A program made the position numbers and the translations under genes. From Massilia arenae (GTDB lineage Bacteria > Pseudomonadota > Gammaproteobacteria > Burkholderiales > Burkholderiaceae_D), in contig NZ_VPFD01000008.1 in assembly GCF_008014745.1 (NCBI RefSeq), positions 62,001 to 126,000 of the forward strand: DNA of 64,000 bases. The letters are read 5' to 3'. Shown here one piece after another: positions 50,144 to 58,814 of this stretch; the stretch's first letter is position 1; each line of letters begins with the position of its first letter. The notes beneath the pieces were generated by a model. That model was given only the letters and a program-made list of their open reading frames with translations, was not told the DNA's origin and did no database searches.

Positions 50144-50542
50144 CTAACGCAGCACCTCGACCGCATGCATGGGATCAGTGTACTCCCGTACTTCAACGAT
50201 TTCCCCATCGCGAAATCGAAACAATATGTGGTATTCGTTCTCATAGTGCCTTCCACTCTTCGTCACCCCATAAGAGCGCGCTTCAACGGCCACCATATCG
50301 CCTTCGCCAATCAAGCTTTTCAATTCCATTCTTAATCCACCGTTAAAGAAGGCGAAAAGCTCATCGAGGGCGGGCCGCACTTCAGCTTTGGTTTTTAATC
50401 CGGCAAAAGCGAACAAGTGAGGTTTGCCATTGACCCACCATGTCGCATCGTTACTCAGCATATCGAGAAGCTCGTCGACGCTGCCCTTTTCAAAGTGGCT
50501 GAGAAAACGTCCAACGAGACCTTTATTTGCCTTGGCATTCAT
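50144..50542 (-). CDS. SnoaL/NTF2-like protein
   Basis: A 132-residue cone-fold protein of the SnoaL/NTF2/ketosteroid isomerase-like superfamily (LVGRFLSHFEKGSVDELLDM, then FRDGEIVEVREYTDP). Its start overlaps the stop of the oxidoreductase gene by one base (TAATG), so the two are translated together. The substrate is not known. The codon use and G+C are lower than in the flanking kinase genes. Confidence 0.82.
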   Translation of the reverse strand: MNAKANKGLVGRFLSHFEKGSVDELLDMLSNDATWWVNGKPHLFAFAGLKTKAEVRPALDELFAFFNGGLRMELKSLIGEGDMVAVEARSYGVTKSGRHYENEYHILFRFRDGEIVEVREYTDPMHAVEVLR

Positions 50543-51330
50543 TAGTACTCGCGATCTGCGACGTGTATCGACAGCCCGGCTTGCCCCGGGAGAATGTCGT
50601 CTCGCAAGGTCAGCGCCGGAATGTTGTAATCGCCCTTGTTCTGAGGACGGAAAGCAATGGGATCTGCGCTGAAGAGGGTATCGAGCCGCTGTCCGAGTTC
50701 GTCACAGATATGAGTAAATCTGCGCTCATCTGTACTGCCAGCTCGATACACGACATACGGCGGCATCACGTCGAAGCCCGGATAGAAAAGAATACCGTGC
50801 TGGATGGGATAAAGCATGTCGTGGATTGGTCCGTTGATGCCGCGCGGGCCGTAGTGTGATTCCCAACCACCTGCTGTCACTATCAGCATGGCGCGCTTCC
50901 CGGCCAACGTCCCCTCACCAAATCGATCCCCCCAGTGTGTGTCGGAATGCTCGCCTACGCCATAGGCGAAGCCGAAAGCATATACCCGCTCGATCCAACC
51001 TTTGAGGATCGCTGGCATGGAATACCACCACAGCGGGAACTGAAGAATCACCGCATCGGCCCACAGCAGCTTTTCCTGTTCGCGTGCAATGTCGACACTT
51101 TGAAAGCCGTTTTTGAAAGCGTGCTTGGATTCGATCGCTACATCGAACCGGGTAGTGAACAACCGTTGGGTGGAATCTTCGGCATCGACAGCGGCTTTCC
51201 ACTGCATTGCGTACAAGTCGGAAACCTGCACCAAGTGTCCCGCACTTTGCAGCCGCTGCACGGTGAACTCTTTCAACGCCCCGTTCAAGGACCTGGACTC
51301 TGGATGCGCATGGACGAGAAGAATGTTCAT
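50542..51330 (-). CDS. NAD(P)H-dependent quinone oxidoreductase (flavodoxin-like)
   Basis: A 262-residue flavoprotein of the NQO/MdaB/YwrO family. It starts MNILLVHAHPESRSLNGALK, with FMN/FAD loops LQFPLWWYSMPAILKGWIE and TAGGWESHYGPRG. It reduces quinones or other electrophiles by two electrons. It is divergent from a LysR regulator gene with an 88-base gap and is followed by the SnoaL-like gene. The set therefore looks like a LysR-controlled detoxification unit. Confidence 0.88.
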   Translation of the reverse strand: MNILLVHAHPESRSLNGALKEFTVQRLQSAGHLVQVSDLYAMQWKAAVDAEDSTQRLFTTRFDVAIESKHAFKNGFQSVDIAREQEKLLWADAVILQFPLWWYSMPAILKGWIERVYAFGFAYGVGEHSDTHWGDRFGEGTLAGKRAMLIVTAGGWESHYGPRGINGPIHDMLYPIQHGILFYPGFDVMPPYVVYRAGSTDERRFTHICDELGQRLDTLFSADPIAFRPQNKGDYNIPALTLRDDILPGQAGLSIHVADREY

Positions 51331-51418
51331 AACTGATCTTTCAACGTAAGCAAGGAAAGACAGAATAGGTTCGAGTCAGGTATATTGGAAATGAATTATC
51401 AACATACTAGCTATTAAA
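51331..51418. promoter_or_regulatory. Divergent promoter region, LysR and oxidoreductase
   Basis: An 88-base A+T-rich gap. It holds several T-N11-A candidates (for example around TTATCAACATACTAGCTA) as expected for LysR regulator binding. Exact promoters cannot be set by eye. Confidence 0.45.
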
Positions 51419-52312
51419 ATGCTTAATTTGCGAACGCTTGACCTGAATCTGCTGGTCACCCTTGACGTGCTTTTGGCAGAGCGGAATGTGACCCGAGCAG
51501 CGCGTCGCCTTAACTATTCGCAGCCGTCCGTCAGCGTTCATCTTGCAAAGCTCAGGGAGATTTTCGGTGATCCCCTGTTGCTGCCTGGTCCGCGTGGAAT
51601 GCAGCCCACCGCACGAGCCGAGGAACTGGTTCAGCCATTGCGTGACGCGCTTGAATCGTTGGAGCGCGCAGTGGCGCCAGCCCGCCCGTTCAACCCGGCA
51701 GAGTCCCAACATACCTGGCGCGTCGCCGCTTCCGACTCCAGTGGCTCGACCATACTTTTGCCTGCGATGGCCGCTATCCGCGCGGCGGCGCCGGCAACCC
51801 GGCTTGCAGTGCTGGATTTATTACCGTCACAGATTGCGAAGCAAGCTGAACAGGGTGACATCGATCTCGCCTTCCATACTGGCGAAGGCTCCCCTCCCGG
51901 TCTGCGCCGTCGTACGCTTTTCGCCGAGCGCTATGTGCTTGCTGGCAGAATGGATCATCCGCGTTTGCATCCGCAACTCACGCTAGCCGAATTTTGCGAA
52001 CTGGAGCATGTCATTGTGTCGCCAGATCGCGGCGGTTTCCATGGACCGACTGACGATGTGCTTGCAAAAGCAGGATTGAAGCGCAAGGTGGTGCTTTCTG
52101 TTCCACAGTTCCTGTTCATGATGTCCGTCCTGGCTAGTACGGATCTTGTCGCCATGTTGCCTTCGCGTCTGGTACGCAGTACCAGAGTGCTGCAGGTCGT
52201 AGAGCCACCTGTGGACGTTCCCGGATATGAAATGGTCATGCTGTGGCATGAGCGTTCCCATCGGGATCCCGCTCATCAGTGGTTGCGGGAGACGATATCA
52301 AAGTCGATCTGA
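51419..52312 (+). CDS. LysR-family transcriptional regulator
   Basis: A 297-residue LysR-type regulator. The HTH is at about 20-45 (NVTRAARRLNYSQPSVSVHL). The co-inducer domain spans about 90-290. It is divergent from the quinone oxidoreductase gene, which it most likely controls. G+C is lower than in the surrounding kinase genes, as it is for its partner genes. Confidence 0.9.
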   Translation: MLNLRTLDLNLLVTLDVLLAERNVTRAARRLNYSQPSVSVHLAKLREIFGDPLLLPGPRGMQPTARAEELVQPLRDALESLERAVAPARPFNPAESQHTWRVAASDSSGSTILLPAMAAIRAAAPATRLAVLDLLPSQIAKQAEQGDIDLAFHTGEGSPPGLRRRTLFAERYVLAGRMDHPRLHPQLTLAEFCELEHVIVSPDRGGFHGPTDDVLAKAGLKRKVVLSVPQFLFMMSVLASTDLVAMLPSRLVRSTRVLQVVEPPVDVPGYEMVMLWHERSHRDPAHQWLRETISKSI

Positions 52313-52372
52313 GGCGCCGCGGTATCTCTCCCAGCAGATCTGGCTTTAGCGTATCGGTCGCGAATCAGATAT

Positions 52373-53119
52373 CTAATCGCGCGCAGTACGCCACTCCTGC
52401 TGCTTGGCCGGCGTTTCATGCGTCGGACAATTAGTAAAGCGCCGCCTGCCGTGCATCTCAATCATCTCGACGTTGGTCGTCGGCGCCCGATCGGTAACGC
52501 AGTAGGTACCCCTTCCAGTGATCACCCGCGTGCGGCGCGCGCCGTCGCCCGTGTTGTTCACCAGTTCCTCGACCTTGGGCGCTTCCCACAGGCGCGGCGC
52601 CGCCATGGCGCGCGCGTGCTCCATGCCCTCGCGCATGCGGAGCTGCGGGCTATCCGGTGGCAAGACGATCAGCGGCTTGTTTTCCTTGCGCAGGGCGCGG
52701 TCGATCTCGCCGACGCTGCGCCGCGCATTGGCGAGGATGTCCGCGGCGCCCGGCAGCGCAGCGGGCTGCTCGTCCACTGCCGTGGGCGCTGGCGCGGCCG
52801 ATGGCGTCTGCGCCACCGGTGACGCCGGGGCCGGAGCGGTGCGCGCCGCCCGCATCGGAGCAGCTACCGATGCCGGCCGGACCTCCTTCACCGGCTCAGG
52901 TGCAGCCGGCTCAACGCGCGGTTCCAGCGTTGGCAGCAAAGGTAGCGATATCCACTGCATCGCCTCGTCGCTCCCTTCCTGCGGCATCGACGGCAATTTG
53001 CCTGCCATTTGCCACGCCAGGATCAAGGCCAGGTGAACCGCCAGCGTGACGCCAACGCCGGCAAGACGATCATTGCGCGTGCCGGCAGTCAGCGGGAATG
53101 GAGTAGAGAGGCTGGTCAT
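52373..53119 (-). CDS. TonB-like N-terminal-anchored protein, function unknown
   Basis: A 248-residue protein with a cytoplasmic N-terminus, one membrane helix (VGVTLAVHLALILAWQM, about 24-40) and a Pro/Ala-rich periplasmic linker (about 65-120). This layout is TonB-like, but the TonB C-terminal domain is not recognisable. The last 90 residues carry two cysteines and a basic, Arg-rich stretch. No partner exbB/exbD is present. Confidence 0.72.
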   Translation of the reverse strand: MTSLSTPFPLTAGTRNDRLAGVGVTLAVHLALILAWQMAGKLPSMPQEGSDEAMQWISLPLLPTLEPRVEPAAPEPVKEVRPASVAAPMRAARTAPAPASPVAQTPSAAPAPTAVDEQPAALPGAADILANARRSVGEIDRALRKENKPLIVLPPDSPQLRMREGMEHARAMAAPRLWEAPKVEELVNNTGDGARRTRVITGRGTYCVTDRAPTTNVEMIEMHGRRRFTNCPTHETPAKQQEWRTARD

Positions 53120-53164
53120 CGACCACCAGTATAGCGAGCCCGCCAGCGCCTACGCTCACCAATT

Positions 53165-53887
53165 CTATCCGGCACCCACGATCGCCCGGACCGCCGCCAG
53201 GTGCACCGGAACCGACATCACCTCGAGCAGCAGCTCGCGCAACCCGTCCCAGACGATCTGCACGCCAAGGCACAGCAGGATGAAAGCGGTGAGCCGCAAG
53301 AAGACCGCGGTCCCCGCCTCCCCGATCAGCCGCAGCAAGTGTTCGCCATAGCGGAACGCGAGATAAATCAGCACGCCGATAAGCCCCAGCGCCATCAACG
53401 CGCCGCCCATGCGCGCCAGCGAGAACACGATCTCCACGTCGTGCAGCGCGACGCCCACCGTGATCGCCACCGCGATCGAGGCCGGGCCGCAGCTGATCGG
53501 GAAGGTCAAGGGATAAAAGGCCTGCCGGTGCGCATGGTCCGGCGTGTAGGCCTCGGCCAGCGCGGTCCGGCTGTCTAGCGTAGAAGGCGTCGCGCCCAGC
53601 AGGCGCCAGGCCACCGAGGCGAGGATCAGGCCACCGCCAACCCGCACGATGGGCAGCGAGATACCGAAGAAATCGAGCACATACGAGCCGATGAGCATCG
53701 ACCCCGTCATCAGCCAGAACATATTACGCGCGATGCGGCGCGCCAGCAGCGCACGGGTCGCGGGCGACGCGCCCTCGGTCATGCTCAGGAAAATCGGTGC
53801 GGTGGCGGCCGGATTCAGGATCGGCAGCATCGTCACCAGGACGAACAAAAAACTCCTGGCCACGGCCAGTATCAACTCGATGGTCAT
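53165..53887 (-). CDS. MarC-family integral membrane protein
   Basis: A 240-residue protein of the MarC/UPF0056 family with about six membrane helices. The typical NPAATAPIFLSMTEG start block and the FPLTFPISCGPASIAVAI-like block (here YPLTFPISCGPASIAVA) are present. The family was once tied to multiple antibiotic resistance but its transport role is unproven. It is a single gene. Confidence 0.9.
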   Translation of the reverse strand: MTIELILAVARSFLFVLVTMLPILNPAATAPIFLSMTEGASPATRALLARRIARNMFWLMTGSMLIGSYVLDFFGISLPIVRVGGGLILASVAWRLLGATPSTLDSRTALAEAYTPDHAHRQAFYPLTFPISCGPASIAVAITVGVALHDVEIVFSLARMGGALMALGLIGVLIYLAFRYGEHLLRLIGEAGTAVFLRLTAFILLCLGVQIVWDGLRELLLEVMSVPVHLAAVRAIVGAG

Positions 53888-54007
53888 GAAATAGCGTGTT
53901 CAAGCCCGGCCAGCGGTCGACGAGTGCCGCTGACGGGCCAGGCCCCCAGGCCCGGACCGCCACTGTACATCATGCCCTGGCAGCGCGGGCACACCGCTGC
54001 CCCGGGA

Positions 54008-54493
54008 TCAACCGTCGACGTCGTCCGCCCACCCCAACCGCATCGGATTGAAATACAAGCCCTTCACGCACTGCGTCGGCGCCACCCGCGCGAAACCGAA
54101 TGCCTCATACGCCGGCACCGCATGGTTCGACGCATTGACCGTGAAATTGCCGTCGCCACCACGTGCGATGGCCGCCGCCCGCGCCACATTCCACAAGCGC
54201 CGCGCCAGCCCCTGCCCCTGCCAGCGCTTGCCGACGAACAGGTGAAATAAATGGCTGTTGTCGCGGATCGCGATGAAGCCCGCGAGCTGTCCCTCGTCCA
54301 GCGCCACGTGGTACACATGCCCCATGGCCAAGTATTTGCGCACGCCGATCTGGTCGTTCTCGGCCAGGAAGGTGGCGGCGCCCTCGCGCGTCGATTCGTG
54401 CACGATGAACTCCAGCGCCAGCTCGCGCAACTGGGCTGCAATCGCCGGAACGAGCAGCGGAATATCGGTGTCTACCAGCGGCCGGATGTCCAT
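54008..54493 (-). CDS. GNAT-family N-acetyltransferase
   Basis: A 161-residue acetyltransferase with the acetyl-CoA loop FVGKRWQGQGLARRLWN (Q/RxxGxG/A). The C-terminal NHAVPAYEAFGF block is also typical. The start was set at MDIRPLV (54491-54493). The frame is open 19 codons further upstream but that would cross into the promoter of the divergent MFS gene. Substrate unknown. Confidence 0.8.
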   Translation of the reverse strand: MDIRPLVDTDIPLLVPAIAAQLRELALEFIVHESTREGAATFLAENDQIGVRKYLAMGHVYHVALDEGQLAGFIAIRDNSHLFHLFVGKRWQGQGLARRLWNVARAAAIARGGDGNFTVNASNHAVPAYEAFGFARVAPTQCVKGLYFNPMRLGWADDVDG

Positions 54494-54601
54494 GGCATGT
54501 ATTGACAGTGTTGCGCGGAACGTAAACATACCACAGCGTTGATTTTCCATAATGCAATTTTATTGACGAGCGAACCGGCCCCGCCCTACCATGGTTCGAC
54601 C

Positions 54602-55867
54602 ATGCCGAAAGCCAGCTTCCTCGCCTTATTTTCCCCTGCCGCCGGCACGGTTCCCAGACGTCGCAAAGTGCCCCTGACGCAGCCGCTGCGCCACGCCCGC
54701 TACCGCCGCATCTGGCTCGCTAACCTGGTATCGAACCTCGGAACCTGGGTCCAGACCTTCGCCGCGGCCTGGCTGGTGGCCTCGCTGTCGCAGTCGGCCT
54801 CGATCACCTCGCTGGTGCAGACCGCCACCTATCTGCCGATATTCCTGTTCGCGCTGCTCGCCGGGGTGCTGGCCGACGCCGTGCACCGGCCCAAGTTCCT
54901 GTTCTTCTGCAATCTGTTCAATGCCGTATGCGCCGCCGCGATGGCCGTGCTGGTCTGGAGCGGCAAGGTATCCAGCGGCCCGGTGCTGGCGATCACCTTT
55001 TGCCTGGGCATCGGCACCGCCTTCGTCTGGCCGGCCTGGCAGGCGGCGCTGGCCAGCCTGGTCGAACCCGACGAAGTCGAAGCCGCCGCCACGCTCAACA
55101 ACCTGTCGTACAACCTGTCCGCCATCCTCGGCCCGGCGCTGGGCGGCCTGCTGTTCGGCTGGATCGGGCCGGGCGCCCTGTTCCTGGCCAATGCCGTGTC
55201 CTTCATCGGCCTGCTGGGGGTCTACTGGCACTGGTGGCGCGAGGGCGAACCGCAGCCGGCCGCGCGCGAAAAGTTCGGCGTGCGCATGCGCCTGGGCTTC
55301 GCCACCGCCTTCGGCTGCCCGCGCTACCGCCGCATCCTGCGCAATGTGTGTTCGGTCTTCTTCGCCACCATCGCCTTCGCCAGCCTGCTGCCGGTATTCG
55401 TGCGCGACGTGCTGCACCTGCGCGCCGGCGTGTATGGCACCCTGATGGGCTGCCTGGGCGGCGGCGCGGTGGCCGCAGCCTTCTTCCTGCCGCAGGTGCG
55501 GGCCCGGGTCGACCGCACCGGGCTGCTGGCCGGCGCGCTGCTGGTGTATGGCGCGATGCTGCTGGCCATGCCGCATACGCGCTCGCTGGCCCTGCTCGCG
55601 CCCATGATCGTGTGCGGCGGCATGGCCTGGTCCACCACCGTCTCTACCCTCAACGCGGCGGCCCAGCTGTCCTTCCCGGCCGAGGTACGGGCGCGTACGC
55701 TGTCGATCTACCTGTTCATCATGTCCGGTGGCTATGCGGCCGGCAGCGTCGTCTGGGGACTGGTCGCCGACGCCTGGGGCGTGCGCGCCGCGTTCGCCGC
55801 CGCCGGCGCCTGCGTGGTGCTCAATGCACTGGTCTTGCTCACGGGCGGCCGAAAACATCCCATCTAA
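54602..55867 (+). CDS. MFS transporter (EntS/MFS_3-like exporter)
   Basis: A 421-residue transporter with 12 predicted helices. The first loop has RRIWLANLVSNLGTWVQTFA, close to the MFS_3/enterobactin-exporter group, and GVLADAVHRPKFLFF is a typical loop 2-3 motif. Substrate unknown. The ATG at 54602 was preferred over an upstream in-frame start that lacks similarity. It is divergent from the acetyltransferase and followed by the PP2C gene 62 bases on. Confidence 0.87.
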   Translation: MPKASFLALFSPAAGTVPRRRKVPLTQPLRHARYRRIWLANLVSNLGTWVQTFAAAWLVASLSQSASITSLVQTATYLPIFLFALLAGVLADAVHRPKFLFFCNLFNAVCAAAMAVLVWSGKVSSGPVLAITFCLGIGTAFVWPAWQAALASLVEPDEVEAAATLNNLSYNLSAILGPALGGLLFGWIGPGALFLANAVSFIGLLGVYWHWWREGEPQPAAREKFGVRMRLGFATAFGCPRYRRILRNVCSVFFATIAFASLLPVFVRDVLHLRAGVYGTLMGCLGGGAVAAAFFLPQVRARVDRTGLLAGALLVYGAMLLAMPHTRSLALLAPMIVCGGMAWSTTVSTLNAAAQLSFPAEVRARTLSIYLFIMSGGYAAGSVVWGLVADAWGVRAAFAAAGACVVLNALVLLTGGRKHPI

Positions 55868-55929
55868 TCGTGTCTTTGATCCGTTACGCCAGCGTGTAAA
55901 GTGGCGGTATCATCCTGATCATTTTGCCA

Positions 55930-56913
55930 ATGCCAGTCACGCTCGCCGATTTCCGTTTCGCCCCCTGCTTCGACGTCGCGGTCGCGAGTCGCGTCGGTTG
56001 CGGCCCATCCACCCGCGCCGAGAACCAGGATAATTTCGTCGTTATCGATTTCGACGGCCGTGCCTGCCGCCTGCAGGACCAGCAACCCTGCTTCGTCACC
56101 GTGGACGGCTGGCCGTCGGGCCATGGCCGGTTGGCGGTGCTGGACGGCATGGGCGGCCATGGCCATGGCCGCGAGGCGGCCGAAGCGCTGGCGGCGGCCC
56201 TGCTGATGATGCCAGCCTGCGCCACGCTGGAAGAACTTAGCGAGCGGCTCGACGCCATCCACACCGGCCTGCAGGCGCGCTTTGCCCAAGGCGCCAGCGG
56301 CGCCGCACGGCCAGGTACCACGCTGACCCTGCTCGAACTGCCGGCGAGCGGCGCGCCGCTGCTGTACCACGTGGGCGACTCGCGCCTGTACGAACTCGAC
56401 GCAGCGCACGCCGCGCCCCTGACGGTCGACCACGTGCCGGCCACCGTGGCCGCCCTCGCCGGCCGCCTCGACGAAGCCCACTGGTGGCGCCAGGTGCACG
56501 GGCGCCATGCGCCGCAGATTGCCCAGGCTTTCATCCTTGGCAATGCCTTCGCCGACCCGACGCGCCTGTCCGATCCGCTGTTCGCCCTCACCCCGGACAT
56601 CCTGCCCTGCTGGCTGGCCCACCTGGCCGACCGCCGCGCGCTACACCTGCGGCCCGGCGCCGCCTACCTGCTGGCCACCGACGGGTTCTGGTCCTGCGCC
56701 CAGCCGGACGGTTTCGTGGCCGGCTGGCCGGCGTTGATGAACGGCGATCCGGCTGCGGTGACCCTGGTCGAGCGCCTGTTCGGCCTGCTGGAAAACGATC
56801 CGCCGGCAGGACTGCAGCCCGACAACCTGACCGCCCTCGTCGTACGGCCGCTGGCCCGCCATGCGGACGAAACCGTATTGCCGGTGGAAGCCCCCACCAA
56901 AGCCACCAACTGA
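55930..56913 (+). CDS. PP2C-family Ser/Thr protein phosphatase
   Basis: A 327-residue PPM phosphatase. Motifs in order: STRAENQDNF (metal Asp34), LDGMGGHGHG (Asp72-Gly73), GTTLTLLEL, VGDSRLYEL, LLATDGFW and DNLTALVV, the last two carrying further metal ligands. It has no membrane helix. A TTG two codons upstream (55924) is an alternative start. It is the natural opposing enzyme to the Ser/Thr kinases at 44.8 and 59.8 kb, and the FHA protein gene follows on the same strand. Confidence 0.92.
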   Translation: MPVTLADFRFAPCFDVAVASRVGCGPSTRAENQDNFVVIDFDGRACRLQDQQPCFVTVDGWPSGHGRLAVLDGMGGHGHGREAAEALAAALLMMPACATLEELSERLDAIHTGLQARFAQGASGAARPGTTLTLLELPASGAPLLYHVGDSRLYELDAAHAAPLTVDHVPATVAALAGRLDEAHWWRQVHGRHAPQIAQAFILGNAFADPTRLSDPLFALTPDILPCWLAHLADRRALHLRPGAAYLLATDGFWSCAQPDGFVAGWPALMNGDPAAVTLVERLFGLLENDPPAGLQPDNLTALVVRPLARHADETVLPVEAPTKATN

Positions 56914-56986
56914 TCTCATGCTTTTAGAAAATAATGTTGTTAATCAACGAACTTGGTGCGCCGTGCGGTTCAAAAACAGCGTAAGC

Positions 56987-57014
56987 TTGCAATATTGATT
57001 TCGACCATTATTTA
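56987..57014 (+). promoter_or_regulatory. Candidate sigma70 promoter of the FHA gene
   Basis: TTGCAA and TATTTA are spaced by 16 bases in a conspicuous A+T-rich island between the PP2C and FHA genes. The expected start site would leave a leader of only about 10 bases before the ATG at 57030. Confidence 0.4.
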
Positions 57015-57029
57015 ACTTGTCGCCCTGAC

Positions 57030-58592
57030 ATGAACCGCTGCCGCAATCCCGAGCATCCGCACTGCACCGTCTGGGTCATGCCCGACGACGCCATGTGCGC
57101 GCACGGGCATGCCCAGCCCGCAGTCGACATGCAGCCCGCCTCCGCGCCGGCAGCCACGCTGGTGGCCACCGCGCCAGTGGCCGGCCTGCCGTCGAGTTTC
57201 GACGCCATCACCGCCCTGCGCAGCCGGCGCACTACCGATATCGGGCCAGCGCCGACGCTGTCCCGCGCCAACCTGCAACGCCCCCAGCTGCACATCAGCG
57301 GTTTCGACCCGCGCGCCGCCGGCGGCCGCCAGGCGATCCGGCTCGAGCTGCGCGGCATGCCGATGGATTGCGCGCCCGAGGTGCGCATGCTGGTGCGTTC
57401 GGCCCTGCGCCTGCACGGCGGCGAAAGCTATGCCTTCCAGCGCACCTCGCGCGGCGACTGGCGCCCCCTGTTCCTCGAATTTTCCTCGCGCGGTCTGGAA
57501 CACGGCCAGTACCGCATCGAGATCGAGCTGCACAGCCATCATCGCCAGGCGCCGGAATCGAATCGCACCTGGACCTGCTCGCCGGTCATCCTGGTGCCAC
57601 GCCAGGACGCCAGCCTGGGCGAGATCCACCAGACCTTTCTCGCGACCCACAAGAACGTGCGCGTGACGGCCGACGACGCCGGTATCGCCCGCGTGAATGC
57701 ACCGGGCGGCGGACGGATCGACATCGACGTCACTGCCCGCAATGCCTCGATCGCCCAGCTCAACCTGGACAGCGGCAGCGGCAAGATCGACCTCGGCATG
57801 TCGACCATCGCCTGGGACGAAGACCTGATCGAGATCGACATCCCGGTCGAGGCGGCGCTGCATCCCTGTCCCGCGACCGGCGCCTGCCTGGTGCACGCCG
57901 AGGCCGACTCGGCCACCCAGCGCCACGTACGCCTGTTCGCGCTGGATGAATGCGTGCTGGGCCGCTTCGAGAGCATCGCCGCCGAGGCCGACCTGCTGCT
58001 GTCCCACCACGGCGAAGCCGGCGCCGAGATCGGCGGCCTGACGCGCCGCCTGTCGGGACGGCACGCCGTCATCCGCCGCAGCCGCCATGGCTTCGAGATC
58101 GAGGACGTGTCGCGCTACGGCGTGCTGCTGGACGGCGTCTGGCCCGGCAAGCACATGCCGGTGCAGCTGCGGCTCGGCATGCGGATCGAACTGACGGCAA
58201 GCATCAAGGGCATCGTCACGCTCGAGGTGACGGCCCTGATGGCGCACGCGGTGGTGCTGCACCGGCTGGACGCCGGCGCGCGCGCCGAATGCTTCTACCT
58301 GATGGCGCCGGACTGCATTCCTGCGTCGAACCGGCACCAGCAAGCATCCAGCATGCCGCGCGCCGCCGCGCTGCCGATGCTGTTCCATCGCGACGGCGGC
58401 TTCTGGCAACGCGACCGCGACAGCGGCCGCGACACTCCGCTGGCGCCGCAAGCCCAGTTGGACCGCCTGCTGCAGACAGGGCTTGGCATCGCTGCGCGCT
58501 TCGTGGCGCAGGCCTATCCCGAGGCGCACGGCGGCCCCCGCGGCAGCGGCGAACGCCACCACCACGCTCTCACCGTCGCACTCGACGCCTGA
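57030..58592 (+). CDS. FHA-domain protein with Cys/His-rich N-terminus
   Basis: A 520-residue soluble protein. The first 27 residues (MNRCRNPEHPHCTVWVM, then CAHGH) have three Cys and several His that could hold zinc. The middle (about 80-275) is beta-rich and not recognised, with a segment of the CARF/vWA-accessory type not seen. The FHA domain is at about 305-400: VLGRFE (Gly311-Arg312), LSGRHAVIRR (Ser342, His345) and SRYGVLLDG, which keeps the phosphothreonine-binding residues. It should read phosphorylation by the kinases nearby. The C-terminal 100 residues have LDRLLQTGLGIAARFVAQA and no known fold. Confidence 0.85.
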   Translation: MNRCRNPEHPHCTVWVMPDDAMCAHGHAQPAVDMQPASAPAATLVATAPVAGLPSSFDAITALRSRRTTDIGPAPTLSRANLQRPQLHISGFDPRAAGGRQAIRLELRGMPMDCAPEVRMLVRSALRLHGGESYAFQRTSRGDWRPLFLEFSSRGLEHGQYRIEIELHSHHRQAPESNRTWTCSPVILVPRQDASLGEIHQTFLATHKNVRVTADDAGIARVNAPGGGRIDIDVTARNASIAQLNLDSGSGKIDLGMSTIAWDEDLIEIDIPVEAALHPCPATGACLVHAEADSATQRHVRLFALDECVLGRFESIAAEADLLLSHHGEAGAEIGGLTRRLSGRHAVIRRSRHGFEIEDVSRYGVLLDGVWPGKHMPVQLRLGMRIELTASIKGIVTLEVTALMAHAVVLHRLDAGARAECFYLMAPDCIPASNRHQQASSMPRAAALPMLFHRDGGFWQRDRDSGRDTPLAPQAQLDRLLQTGLGIAARFVAQAYPEAHGGPRGSGERHHHALTVALDA

Positions 58593-58613
58593 CGCCGCCT
58601 TTCGGGCGAACGC

Positions 58614-58724
58614 TCAGCCGTGCGGCGGAATCAGGATCAGGAAGACCAGCGCGGCGCCGGCCAGTAGTGCAGCCTGCAGGGCGAACACGATCGCCGGCGC
58701 CCGCAGGTGTTCAGGAATCTTCAT
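58614..58724 (-). CDS. 36-residue single-helix membrane peptide
   Basis: A small gene with a very good ribosome-binding site (GGGAGG, seven bases from the ATG). The product is MKIPEHLRAPAIVFALQAAL then LAGAALVFLILIPPHG: a short basic N-terminus, one membrane helix of about 22 residues, and a Pro-Pro-His-Gly tail. It lies on the minus strand, convergent with the FHA gene and 90 bases after the pirin gene. No family is recognised. The RBS and clean helix argue that it is translated. Confidence 0.6.
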   Translation of the reverse strand: MKIPEHLRAPAIVFALQAALLAGAALVFLILIPPHG

Positions 58725-58814
58725 GGCTCACCTCCCGTATGCAATAAGCCCACGTTGGTGACGCCAGCTTACGCCTGGCCGCAGCCCTCCCGCGCCAGTT
58801 AGCCGCGCGGCAAG

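Noticed and set aside
52373..53119. True TonB protein
   Set aside because: Layout is TonB-like but the C-terminal TonB domain and an exbBD pair are absent, so a cautious name was used.
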